64,000 nucleotides of DNA, from positions 10,726,063 to 10,790,062 of the forward strand of contig JABBOT010000016.1 in NCBI GenBank assembly GCA_016165875.1, written 5' to 3'. The notes below the pieces were generated by a model. That model was not told where the DNA came from. It did not search any database and saw only the letters and a list, made by a program, of their open reading frames with translations. Positions 33,810 through 46,467 of the stretch are shown one piece after another (position 1 is the first letter of the stretch; each line of letters begins with the position of its first letter). The translations under genes and the position numbers were made by a program. The stretch is from Acanthopleura granulata. Taxonomy: Eukaryota; Mollusca; Polyplacophora; Chitonida; Chitonidae.

Positions 33810-34110
33810 GTCAGTGGAAGTCAGTCAGCTGAGCGCAGGAGAAGAGCGCGGCGCAGTAAGTCGACCCGGTTGAGTCTGCACTAAAGCGCCTTACTGGCCC
33901 ACTCCCTCACATATAGCTGGGGCGAAAGTTCGTTGATCTCCCCTCACTGATTGATTTTTTCGAGGACACGCCGACTGGGCTGGTAGCCTGGTAGCGTGAA
34001 CAGATCAGCTTGACTGCTTGTGGTGAGGATGGGAAGAAATCGGGTCAGTTATTGGCAGTAAACTGATTGGGCGCATTTCTGCCAGTTTGATCTGCTAAGA
34101 AATGGTTGTG
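33810..34110 (+). promoter_or_regulatory. CG-rich island inside the intron-like region; possible alternative first exon
   Basis: GAGCGCAGGAGAAGAGCGCG and later CGAGGACACGCCGACTGG stand out from AT-rich surroundings. GTAAGT at 33857-33862 follows GCGCGGCGCA and could be a 5' splice site. There is no protein evidence. Confidence 0.25.
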
Positions 34111-36299
34111 TGTCTCCAACCACTTCCCACTCACCCTGGCGTGCCTGTGATAATCATTGGTTGAACCTCAGCAAAATGGAAATTTCAAATAGACATATAT
34201 AAGCTTCTCCACATACATAGCAGGCCTTTTAGTTAAGATAAATGTACACCTAGTTTGACTTTTTTGGAGGGATGCAGCGCCCTTTCCCCTTTTTGTACAC
34301 TGCCCCTTTTTGTTAATAGACAGGCAGTGGAAACTGCCAACTTTCCAATTTCTTGGTGAGTGTACCTTTGCCCGTTGCCCTTTTTTTATTTCTGCATGTA
34401 GCTAGGGGTCTGAGTTTATGTATTACTAATCTTCAGTCAGATTCACTACCCAGAAAAGCAATGATGTAGTATCATGTCTGATTTTATATTGGAAATACCA
34501 CACTGACAATACACATATGCTATCTGCATGTTATTTCAATGAATCACTCCCTGTAAGTCTGGATATTATGCAGAAGGTTTCCCCCGTGTAAGTTTTCCCA
34601 TGTTATCAGTGAAATTGACCATAGAGATCAGTGACCTTTGTGGAGAAAGGCGAATAAGAAAGACAAAGATCAGGTAGATTTATTAAGATGTATTTAAAAC
34701 ATGTTGTTTATCACAGATCAATTTAGTATTGACTTCAAAGCCAAATCTACTTTTAGATTACATTTAAATCAAAGCTCTGGCGCGGTCAGTTAGCGGTAGT
34801 TCATGTTACATGTACTTTGATGTTGCCAGATACACATGCTGTGTCTTTGATGCATCAAAATCTAAAAGGACGCAGTAAACTCACCATTGTCCTGGGGACA
34901 CACCCATTTTCCGGCCTGAGAATACTACAATGTTAACAATAAATCAGTGTTGAAATCGTAATTCTGTTGCTTGAAAAATATAAAAAATAAAACACAGATC
35001 AATTGTTTTTCGTATGATATACTGTATTATTTAATGTTATTTATGTACCAAACTTGCGCGTTTTTCCATCAATGACGGTACTTCTGGTTTGACATGTACA
35101 GGGTCTGAATATATGCCGTATCTGTATGTGAACTGAAAAGGTGTTTGATCTTCACAGCAGCTGTCAGAATACATGCATTTGTTCTGTTGCTATGCTTCAT
35201 TCTGTTTTGGGAACAGACCCATCATTTTTTTTGACTAGATATCATGCTGAAAGATGGCCAGTTCCCTGCTCTCAACCCATATGTTTTGAGCAGAAGAGAC
35301 TGTGTCAATAGTTTCAGTAATCACCAGTCTGAGAAATTATTATAATCAAACACCAGTTCACTCAACAAGTTGTTTTTGGTACCCATATAATTTCCTTCTT
35401 ATTAACACAAATGACCACATGTGTGTTCTAGAGATTCAAATCATTAAAGGCCATAACTACACACATATATGTATATATTAATGAAGAAGATCAGTTTTTG
35501 TTCTGTGAAACTACAATAAGTGGGACATCGTTGAATAGTCTGAGTGGTTATTCTGTAGGTTATTTCATGGCAGAAATACTGTAACTCTTTCTATGCATCA
35601 AAATGCATGTTGTTTTTTTAATCTGTGGTTAACAAACGTTGCCATGTAGTTTACTGTTCATTGTCCAAATGAAGCAAGATGACAAATATCTTATTCAGAT
35701 AGCTTTACAGAACATTGAACACACCGTCAAACTCACACTACTGGTGTGTGTTAGAGTTTTGGTTTTTTTCTAAATGTTATTTAGTTCGGGCATTTTGTGA
35801 AAACAACCTTCAGGGAGCTATATATAGCAAGTGTAAAGGGAGACTATTTCTGCCTGTTCTGTTTGCCAGCAGGAGCTATCCCCCTTTATCACAAACAGCA
35901 AATGATCTACCAGGTCAGTTCAGTGATGAGAGAAAGATAAATATTTGAAAAACACCAGGGCTATTATGTTTAAATTACACATGTCCAGCCCATGCAACAT
36001 AGTAGGGTGGGACTGTTGTATCAATCAACATCTTTGTACTTTTTATTAGAAACAGTGTGTTTTTCAGTCTGGGATACAATTTATAAACTTTAAGATTGTT
36101 TCCTACAATTTATTTTGTTTTGTTTTGTTTTGGAGGAAGGGCTTAGTTATGATTATTATTTTGGTCAGATGGTACAGCAGGTTATCACCTATATTGAATT
36201 TTGTTCACCGGATGTATATTGTAAATCTGGATTGATCCAGTTGTTCAATCAGTCTCACAGTGTTGAATGCCTGATTGGAGATGCTTGACCTTGTGATGT

Positions 36300-36430
36300 G
36301 TAGTCTGGCAATTTAGGCTTCTTCTGTTTCTATCCAGCACCTTAAGTTTCTTCTGGGTTTTTCTTCTCACATGTATTAGACACCTTAGGTTTCTTTTGGG
36401 TTCTTCTCAAGTCTTATTAGACGCCTTAGG
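36300..36430. repeat. short degenerate tandem repeat, unit about 55 bp, 2-3 copies
   Basis: ACCTTAAGTTTCTTCTGGGT, ACCTTAGGTTTCTTTTGGGT and GACGCCTTAGGC occur in succession, separated by TATTAGACACC-type words. Confidence 0.55.
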
Positions 36431-38732
36431 CTGGGGTCCTCATCTTGTCACATGTCAGGTATATGTACATATGCCTTTCTACATGTAGGCCCTCGTCTTG
36501 AATACCTTGCCTTTGTTATGTACAACTATTTTCAAATATTGAATTTGCTGATCGCCAAGATCTCGGCCATTCACTTTAATATTACTGGGTGATTACTGAT
36601 CTGCATGGTAAAATGTCAGTTTGTAGCAAAGCTTTCTGGCGAGTAAGCATCCTTGGCAAAAATCACGCCTATTTACTATCTTGCAAGCATTTTATTCCAA
36701 TTCTGTGGAGAACACTTCGTAAATCTGAGAGATTTCTCTTTTCTGCTCCATAAACAACTGCCAAGGTAACATTGGTGCAGATTCATGCCAGAAAAGTGTA
36801 CAGGAGTGCAACCTGGACAGTGTTTCAATTTGAATAATGTTCAGCATGGTGTAACTTGTAAACTGTGTTCATTTATTCAGTATAATCCCATGACCCCACA
36901 GTGAGAAATTATTAGAATCGATATGTTCACAGTAGGGTGTTTGATACTAGCTGCTACTGCTCATCTTAGCACAACAAAGAGTGATGATTATTATTCAGTG
37001 GTATAACTGATACTAAATGAAACTATATTCTCCTCTGTGTGTTAGTTTCTTTCAGGTGTGCATGGAATGTGTCCGTAATCCAGAAAAGAAAAACAGCATA
37101 AGTTTGTATAATTTACAAAATATTGACCTTATGCAGTGTTTTAAAACCAATTTTAAAACTCACATACCATATACATACCAAATGCATGGAAATTTAAAGG
37201 AGACATATCATTCCGAAATCATTGCTGTCATTACCATTTCTGAAATGTACAGTTTGCCTTATAATAATCCCACAGAAGAAGTAAAGTGCCATTCAGAGAA
37301 AATACATAGAACATTATATAGAAAGATATCAAATGCTTTGCCAGATAGAATGAGGTGAATTTTGCCACATGCTGTGATGATCCTTTGGCAGCAATTTACA
37401 ATTTGGGCTGAGAAAATGGAATTGGAAGGTTCGGGTAACACAAGTAGCAATTTGATCTTTGTAATTAGGCCTGTTCATTGAAAAGAGAGGGGTGAGCACA
37501 AAAGCCTTATTTTGTCATATGGAAATGCTTCTTATCTTCGTCCGGACTCCCGCCTTGCACAAGTGTGGTTTACTTACAACATAATACAGATCACCAAGCT
37601 GACCCTCAATTCTTAACACGACTAACATTTCCTGTAAATCATTTAGTTTGCTCGTTGAAAACCTGTGATATAAAAGAAACACATTCTTGTGGCATAGATA
37701 TATATGTATATTATGGATATATAATTGTATATGAATTATTTCTCTGAGCCCTGGTATTAGTCGATTTCAGTGCCTGTTAAAAGTTTGCCCTATTCATGAG
37801 AGGGCCATTTGTTGAAATTGATACAGTTAGCAGTTAGCGTGAAAGAGATGCATGGAAGGTAAAAAATATGACTTTTCTGATTCTGAATGTGGATATATAT
37901 ATAGTATTAACATTTAAAGGTACACTTGTGTAAAATATATCCACACTAATCATCATATTGGTGCGCTGATGGGCACACTATGGTGATTTCATCGTCTGGA
38001 GACCAGCTGTCTGTAACCGTTTTCGGCAAAATAAAAAACTTCTGGATTTACTGAAAATGCTGGAAAATTGAGGTTGTTGCCCATCACCGTTTTCTTTCCC
38101 TGAAGAAAAACACTGGGTGGAAACCGTTTGTTAGGCATTCCTCAGAAATATGTTTTTTGGGCGTAACCTGACTGAACCTGCAAAAAAGGGCCTACTCAAA
38201 TGTTTTTATTGGTATTTTGATAAAAGTATTTTTCTTTTTTCATTTTCTCCCCATGTTAATTTCTTTCAGATATATATCTTTTTTCAAGAGCATAAATAAA
38301 CAAGAAGAATTCTTTACCTATCAACCCTATTTTTTCTCATAGGGTTGGTTCACACACAAGGAACAATTTTTAAGGATCCCCTTCTGTGCTTAATACAGTG
38401 CAATTTTACAGGTCATATCTCATGTTAAACACAGAGATGTGATGTTAAAATATGTGATTGTATATTAGGTGTAATTGTTTATGAAATTCATGTCATTGTT
38501 ACATGTGTACTAATTTGCACATTTATCGTGATGGATTTTGTGGGATGTGTGGGTACAGATGCCCACTGCATGTCTCGCATCACTATGCAGTTGTTGGAGT
38601 TTATGAGCAAAACATGCTTGGTGTGTGAATTTGTATGTATTTTGATGAGAACATGTGCCACTTAGTTTTTTCTGTTCTCCATGTTCAGGACTTGCCATGC
38701 CAACCAGGTGATGGTTATATTTTCAATATGCC

Positions 38733-38806
38733 AACTGCTGATCGCCGTCATATGAATGAAATATTCTTGAGTATAGTGTAAAACACTAATCAAATAAATA
38801 AATATT
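38733..38806 (+). repeat. SINE-A, 3' fragment
   Basis: GAAATATTCTTGAGTATAGT, GTAAAACACTAATCAAATAA and the tail; head missing. Confidence 0.75.
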
Positions 38807-39036
38807 AATACCTTTTTCAGCTCACATTTTCAATATTTGGTGTGTATGCACTGATAGATACAGTGTATTCCTTGCTTGTAGCATCAGCTTGTGAAACACC
38901 CACTAGTGCGTGTTTGGAAGGTTGCTGTGGAAATCAGTTTTTGTGTATTTTGTTTTTGTCTTTCTGTTTTTTCGTGTTGAACAGTTTGTCTTGTAATACA
39001 CATGGTTGTAACTGTTGTGAGGAGGCCCAGTGGTTT

Positions 39037-39060
39037 GGGGGTTTTGGGAAGGGGGCGGGG
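39037..39060 (+). other. canonical G-quadruplex motif
   Basis: Four G runs (5, 3, 5 and 4 long) are separated by TTTT, AA and C. This fits the G3+ N1-7 rule. It lies on the presumed non-template strand, so the RNA could fold too. Confidence 0.7.
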
Positions 39061-40949
39061 TGTCAGATTGTTGCATGTGCTCAGGTATAACAAATACAGT
39101 TCTGAAAATCACAAGTTCTTAGTCTAGTCGTGATATATGCTGAGCAAGAGATATTTAAGAAATTTCCACGAATAACAACCTAAGATAAGCCTGCATGTAT
39201 TGGTACCCTAATTCCTCAACTGTTTTGCATATGAAAGAGCAATTTTCAGTGCGATTTATGCACATTTGTGGTTTTATTTTGAAGACAAAACTACATTGGT
39301 TGGATTGGCCTTCGGAACATGCTTAAATGAACATCTTGCAAACATGAGAAAAGTTTAAATAATTACAATATGTGGATTTAGACGATGTATTCTTGGAAAA
39401 GTGGCGCTGTTGTTGTTATCTGTTTATTTAAACTTATCTCTCTTCTGTTCCATTTACATGAAGTCTGAAAGTAAGTAAATTTCTTTATGAAATACATGAA
39501 GATTTGTAAGATGACATTCTCTGAGATATATAGTGTCCATGTGACACAGTTTTTTCTATGTTCTGATGAGGTCTATAGGACTAAGCCACATGTCTCACTT
39601 GTGTTCCCATTCAAAACACGTATTATTTTCATTCAGTATGCCACCATGTCTGCTCCTGATACAGTTTTTTTCTTTTTTTGTAATAAGTACATGTTAATTT
39701 TCTGTCCTCTTTCAAAAACTCACACACTGTTGTTGAATGATCATATAAAGCCCCATGAAAACTTTAGCGCAGGGTCTTTTTTTGGAGGGTCAGTTGGGTG
39801 ACCCACAACAGACATATTTTTAATGTTGGCCTTATCGAAGTTTTGTTCCCCTGAATGAAATCACATTAGCTACATGTAAGTGAAATGGTAAGAGTAAGCT
39901 GCTTGCTTCTGGACCCCCCCCCCCCCATAATTCCCAAGTTTTATATGATGATACACACACCTTTGTGGACATTGTTAAATTTAGTGGTTTAGATTAAAAT
40001 GTGCATTCCACAGGCCTCTTGGAAGAAAGAAGCTTATTGGCTCGGTAGAATACCTCATAAACAATGCTGATACCACTGGCCAAGTGTTATATTGTTCACG
40101 AGCAGCACCCAGTCCAAAAGGGGGCTTTGGGGTGAAGACAACCTATCAGGAATTAGCAGACGTTGGGTTTCTCATGCAAGGAAATTAAATTGTGGCTGCC
40201 ATATTTTCTCCGACCTTTCCATGCCAATGCCACTGTGGAGCATTGCAGTCTGTCCAGGCACGTGGAATAAACACCAGAAAAGTGCCAGCAGTGACGCACA
40301 AGTAATGAAACTTACTTCCTGGAAATAGGTGGTCATGACCTGAACAGAGTTGAAGGATAACAGATAAGATGGTGATGAGCTTGTCAAGTAGCGTGCAGAA
40401 TGGACAAGCCAGAAGCCAGTCGTTTTAAAGTGGTCGTGGATTTGATTCTCAGCCATCATGCGAAGTTCCCTGCGCAGACAGCTGGATTTCTTGAACTCTA
40501 ATTCTTTAACCTCTTTATTATGGCATTATAACATGGTTTTAACCTTGGCTGAGCAGAATTTATCTAGTTGATATGGCGGAACTCAGATTTCTTGTGAAGT
40601 TTTGCGCTGAAATGTGCTGATGGTGACAGGAAGCACATTTTTATCGTAGCTAAATACTTCAAATGAAGTGCACTGCTTAGGATATATTTGGAGACACCCA
40701 AAATTGAACATTGTTTAAATGTCATCATCAAATACAGCAAACAAGCCTATATTTATGTTCTTTCTAAGATGTTGGCATTTTATCACCAAGGTTAATAGTG
40801 TGTCTGGGACCTTCACTACATATAACGTATGATGTACCTTAGAGATTGTGTCAGCTGAATAAGCATTTATGATATACGAACGTGTGTGTGATAAGCAGGT
40901 GAAAACGTTACTGTTATTATTGAAAAGAAACCCACAATGCAAGGGCAGG

Positions 40950-41168
40950 TATATTTATTTAATTATTTTATTGGTGTTTTATACGGTAATCAAGAATGTT
41001 TCACTTATGTGACGGGGGCATGCATTAGGTGGGAAGAAACTCGGCAGAAACCTACAACCACCTGCAGGTTGCTGTCAGACCTTTCCACGCACAGCCGGAA
41101 TGGAAGTCAGCATGAGCTGGACTTGAACTCACAGTGATGACATCGGTGGGAGGCTTCTGGGTCATTGA
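40950..41168 (-). repeat. SINE-A, long copy reaching the head
   Basis: From ATTTTATTGGTGTTTTATAC through GAAACTCGGCAGAAACC, CCTGCAGGTTGCTGTCAGAC and AGCATGAGCTGGACTTGAAC to CTTCTGGGTCATTGATC. The last part of the head is missing. Confidence 0.88.
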
Positions 41169-41539
41169 TCATGATATAATACATATCTGTAAGAATTGAG
41201 GGGCTTAAGCAGTAATACAAGCAGGGCCTGCTGCTTTGGAGATCAATTGTCCCCTTCCTGATTTGTTCAGACCTTGTTCAGAAAGGTCGATTGTGAACCC
41301 CATCTCGGGCGCTGAATTGGATTGCAAGATAGGGCAAGGTGACATTGGCCTTGGAAACTTTTCATTTTGTTAAGAGATCAAAGCCAGCATGGCAGCTTAG
41401 CCAAATTCATAAGTACATGTACTGTGTTTGTTAAGAGCAATACAGTAGCCATCGAAGTTCGTTTTATTTGAATGATGGCCATATAGGTGCCTTAATAATA
41501 CAATTGCTGTGAATTGTCACCAGTGATGCATTAGAATGT

Positions 41540-41690
41540 CCGCCAGCAACTTGCGGAGGGTCGTGGGTTTCCTCGGGTTCTGCTTGGTTTCCTCCCACCA
41601 TAATGCTGGCCACTGATAAGTGTTGTATAAGTGAAATATATATTCTTGAGTACAGATCAAATAACGAAGTAAATAAATGAACGATGACTG
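41540..41690 (+). repeat. SINE-A, 3' two thirds
   Basis: GTCCGCCAGCAACTTGCGGA, CCTCCCACCATAATGCTGGC, AAGTGAAATATATATTCTTG and a decayed tail. It is 5'-truncated. Confidence 0.85.
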
Positions 41691-41977
41691 TAAGGTGTAC
41701 TTGTATGCATAAAGATGCCTGACAAACCTGCAGGCATGAACATTGTGATTGATTTGAACAGTAAGTTACTCCTTCAGTTTTGTTAATGGAATCGGTTGGT
41801 CACGGTGGTGAAAATGTCAGTCATAATGTTCTTGGTTTATGCACCTTTTGCCTGGATTAAGGACGTCTCAAGAACATAAAAAAAGCAAAGTAATCCAGCG
41901 CCTAGATACTCCCATCATGGATATTCCCTTGATAACAGTGTTGACGCCTTTAACTTTCTCTTGTCTGATTTCTAAAA

Positions 41978-42025
41978 CTTGTGAAATATTCTTAATAACG
42001 GTGAAAAACACAGATATATAAATAA
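41978..42025 (+). repeat. SINE-A, tail-end stub
   Basis: TGTGAAATATTCTTAATAAC, GGTGAAAAACACAG and ATAAATAAA. Confidence 0.5.
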
Positions 42026-44709
42026 ATTTATTATTCAGGGCATTCTGGTTCTCATGTAAGGTGGCTAATTGGTGGGAGTGGTTAAAGTATATTTACATTT
42101 ATGCAAGGCCTGTAATCGAAATGATGGAGAGAGAATTGCATTGGTTTGTTTGTTATGTGTGCAATTATCCTTTAAAGGCTTCATGAGTTTATATAATGTA
42201 CTGCATGTATGTTATGATATTGTCTTTTATTGTCTCTAGTAGGGATAAAAAAAAAAAATCCTTCAGTTATTGGATGTCAAAGAAATCAAGCGTATGGTAA
42301 TATCTTTGGTTCATATTTTTCTTACATTGCCCTAGTTGGATGAACTTTGCCTGCAATGACTGGCACAATCCTATCGCATGTAGTCACATGTACGTGTGGC
42401 CAATAACAGTTCTGTAGAACATACCAGAAATTCTCTTCTGGCATGACAGAAACCACTCTTGCTAATTATTCATCTACCCAGTCCTCAACCCTTGAAACTG
42501 TGAACACTGCTTCGACCATGAAAACAAGCATCAGCTGCCTAAATGGAAGTAAAGTAGTTCGTGTGTAAGGGCTGTATGCAGTCTTCATAATGCTGTCCAG
42601 AATGTCACCAGAAAAAACAATGCTTCCTCTGTTGGCGTTTTGAGCCCAAAACAGCTGAACAGTTTGACCCAAGTTTAACACGTGAGAATCTGGGCAACAT
42701 ACCATGCAAACTGTACTACAGGTAACCTCATGCTCAGGTCCTCACTCGTTGTTTTGATGGCCTAGGTGCAGAGGTCAGTTCCACAAAGCCATTTCTGACT
42801 TAGTGGAATCATCCCTTTTGCCAGGCATCTCCACTGCTTCTCAGCAAAAGATACATGTAGCACCTCGTCATTTGTATAACTACATGTACTTCGGTGTCAA
42901 GACCTCTATCTTAAAAGCAAGGTGAAATGTTACAGATTGCAAATTGTCAAACAATCGCAGTGTATTAAAACATTTTACGTTTTTTCAGAGAATACGGAAG
43001 CAAAAATTTGCTGTCTTTTCCACTGTGCCTGGTGAGATATCTCACACAAACCTAGGAAGTCACCAATAGCTGACATGTATGCACAAATGATGCCTCGCTT
43101 CCAAATGTTCCTGACGTCACCCCAGCATAAATGCCTTACTTGATGTTACATATGCTTGATTAATCCTCATGTAAGGAATACTGTATCACATCACACCAGG
43201 AAAAGTTAACGAACACATTCAAAGATTTGTTTTTTTAGGAATCTTCAGTTATATGGGTTAAATAGTGTTTGTCTTCGAAATTTTGTTTTGAACCATGGTG
43301 TTAGGCTTGTTCGATAGGATTTCCTTCATATCATTTTAATATTTCTACGCACTTTTTGCTGTGATGATAGTGGCACTATCAAGGCATAGAACAACTTCAG
43401 TTTCACATTTTTACCAATCAAAGTGTACATTGGGTGGTCAGAAACCTTGTCATGTGGCACATACAACTGGGGTTGTTACCTCCCTTGAATTGCCCTGCTA
43501 TATAATGGAAAGTAATTACTTGGAGAGGCAATCACACAAGCTTGAAATACAATATGAAATCAGAAATCATGTTCTGGGAGGGAATATTCACCTGAGGCTA
43601 ACCGTTTTGTTACATCGGTGAAAATTTACCTGCCTGTCAGGCTTTTCTCCCTGCAATCCCAGACATTTTGACAAAAATATCACCAGATTCCTGAACAGGG
43701 TGTGCCTGCGGTTATGTCGAGCCTGGCACAGATGACCTGGATGGGGAATTTCCTGTATTGTTCTACAATTCTGAGCTGGAAATAAACCAGCTTCAAAAAC
43801 TTCCCAGTCTGATTTCTTCTCGGATGATTACTCTGCAAGTAAATTCCGCAGGGAACCCCGAAAAATATGGAGCATGTGAGAGCTTTTTTTTTTTTTGTCT
43901 CATTCTTGCCGCAGGCTTTTGATTACATTGCCCTACTAAGAACATCTGTGTCATCATTTTCAATTTAAGCTGAAAATAATTGTGTTGACCAGTAAAAATG
44001 ATGACCTTGACCAATGATATCAGTGTTCAAAGATACCACCAGTAACACTGTCTGCCACACAGCTCTGGCTGCTTTACATAAGTTTGCAGTATTAATTTTT
44101 GGTGATGATATGTCATGCTTTTCCATTTCCATGATTGCCGTGTTAACCAGTTTGCCAGTTTCGTTATGTTCACTATATGGAAAGGTATGACTTTGTGGCC
44201 GATCCGCAATTCGAATTGTTTTGCATGTGTAGTTTTACATACAGTGTTGATGGATACGTAGACACTAAGGCCAGGCTGTAATCTGCCTGTATTTGCAGAT
44301 CTACCTGTAAAAATAGGCCTATGTGGCATGAATTATCCATTTCTTCTATACAAAAGTGTACACATTATAATAGCTTCTCACGTGTTAATTTTTCATTCAA
44401 AATGCAATTGTTCATGCAAATATATATGCATTTGTAAATTTTGTCTTTCATCTCCATCTTTCAGAATCCATGTGAAGACTTGCTAAATCTTCTTGCTGAT
44501 AAGTTTTGCAGGTTGTATGATTTACGTGTAGCTCTTTTCAACTTGCAACTTTCACGTTTGATGCTGTCTGGATACATTCAGACTTGCAGTTGCAGTAACT
44601 GCTGCTTGTGGTGCACTACACATATGTGCAGGTAGCTAGACATTGTATGCCCTTGATTTCTCAGTGTATTGGATGTGGGTAGGAATGAAATGGCGGGTTT
44701 GGAAGCAGA

Positions 44710-45590
44710 AGGTATGGTTAGATCAGGATCATTGGGGCAGGGTGGGTGAAGCAGAGGGTATGGTTAGATCAGGACCATTGGGGCAGGGTGGGTGGAGCAA
44801 ACGGTATGGTTAGATCAGGACCATTGGGGCAGGGTGGGTGGAGCAGAGCGTATGGTTAGATCAGGACCATTGGGGCAGGGTGGGTGGAGCAAACGGTATG
44901 GTTAGATTAGGACCATTGGGGTGGGGGGGGAGTGAAGCAGAGGGTATGGTTAGATCAGGACCATTGGGGCAGGGTGGGTGGAGCAAACGGTATGGTTAGA
45001 TTAGGACCATTGGGGTGGGGGGGAGTGAAGCAGAGGGTATGGTTAGATCAGGACCATTGGGGCAGGGTGGGTGGAGCAGAGGGTATGGTTAGATTAGGAC
45101 CATTGGGGTGGGGTGGGTGGAGCAGACGGTATGGTTAGATTAGGACCATTGGGGTGGGGTGGGTGGAGCAGACGGTATGGTTAGATTAGGACCATTGGGG
45201 CAGGGTGGGTGGAGCAGACGGTATGGTTAGATCAGGACCATTGGGGCAGGGTGGGTGAAGCAGAGGGTATGGTTAGATCAGGACCATTGGGGCAGGGTGG
45301 GTGGAGCAGAGCGTATGGTTAGATCAGGACCATTGGGGCAGGGTGGGTGGAGCAGACGGTATGGTTAGATCAGGACCATTGGGGTGGGGTGGGTGGAGCA
45401 GAGCGTATGGTTAGATCAGGACCATTGGGGCAGGGTGGGTGGAGCAGACGGTATGGTTAGATTAGGACCATTGGGGTGGGGTGGGTGGAGCAGAGCGTAT
45501 GGTTAGATCAGGACCATTGGGGCAGGGTGGATGAAGCAGACGGTATGGTTAGATCAGGACCATAGGTGTGGGGTGGGTGGAACATGGGCC
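44710..45590. repeat. 46-bp G-rich minisatellite, 19 units
   Basis: The unit begins GTATGGTTAGATCAGGACCA, continues TTGGGGCAGGGTGGGTGG and ends AGCAGAG or AGCAAACG. I count 19 units. Variants (ATCAGG with GGCAGGG, ATTAGG with GGTGGGG) alternate in blocks. Each unit carries G runs with quadruplex potential. Open frames in it are by-products of the repeat. Confidence 0.95.
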
Positions 45591-45599
45591 ATAAACAAC

Positions 45600-46460
45600 C
45601 ATAGCTTCGCTATGCCCTTATTCGCTTGTGTACTTGGCATCATCACCCTAGGCTTTTGTAAGAAGACAGCAGACATCAGTATGATTTGGTAGAACTCAAT
45701 CAGTGATGCATAATAGCAACAACAGTGGATAAAACGAAAAAAAATAATTGAGATGCAATTTCAAGGGCAGTAAAATTTTTGTAATTTCTTTTTTGAAATT
45801 TTAAAAAATTTGTTGCGCTAATTTTTGTTGCATACTTTAATTTCATTAAGGTCTAGTTTCAGTTGAACCTACCTTTTCCAAGTCTGTTCTTGGAAATTGT
45901 AGAGACAAGGTAAGACATGATAATCAAAAACAGAACAAAAGCTTGTAAAGTCATCTGTTTATTTACAACGAATGAAAGCTGCCTAAAACTTCTGTTCTAA
46001 AAATTTGACACTTGTAGCTAGAAGGCTGTAAACAAATTTATGGGTGTGAATTACCATAATGTCTCAAGCTAACTGGTATTTGTTGTGAGATGTCGGCCCG
46101 TATCTTCTGCCATTGTCACTTCATTAAGCGAAGGGAGGAAGAAGAACTGGGCCTGGATGGCAGGGTCTGCCGGACATGGGTATTGATTTCCCTATCAACT
46201 GTGTCAGTGGCTATCAGCTGACGAAATGGCAAGTTGGCGACATAACCCATATAAACCAGGCTGTGCTTTTGTAATGGACCTAGTGATAACCGTCAATACA
46301 ACACATCAGGGCTGATTCAACTTTCTCAGCAATCACTGTAGCATTGATCTGCTGGCTTGGCCAATGCCTTGAGACTGAGACTGACCCACTTAACATTGGA
46401 ACTGGTCCACAATTCAATCTAATTAATACATTCCCAGTTTGACCCAGTTAAGAGTGAGAG
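45600..46460 (+). other. spacer between the two large minisatellites, no gene recognised
   Basis: AT-rich intron-like DNA. No exon or known repeat was seen. Confidence 0.4.
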
Positions 46461-46467
46461 ATGCACC

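Larger units (their letters stand above)
31565..44690 (+). other. presumed start of a very long first intron, T-rich plus strand
   Basis: No coding exon was recognised. Long T runs on the plus strand are far more common than A runs. A CG-rich patch lies at 33800-34100 and a G-quadruplex motif at 39037-39060, and SINE copies are listed separately. Open frames such as 37017-37358 and 38842-39090 lack any domain and look accidental. Confidence 0.4.

Noticed and set aside
37017..37358. Possible coding exon after a TTTCTTTCAG acceptor
   Set aside because: The reading has no known domain and many chance-like residues; no donor fits an exon end.
44932..45138. Open frame with WLDQDHWGRVGG-type repeats
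   Set aside because: It is a by-product of the 46-bp G-rich minisatellite.
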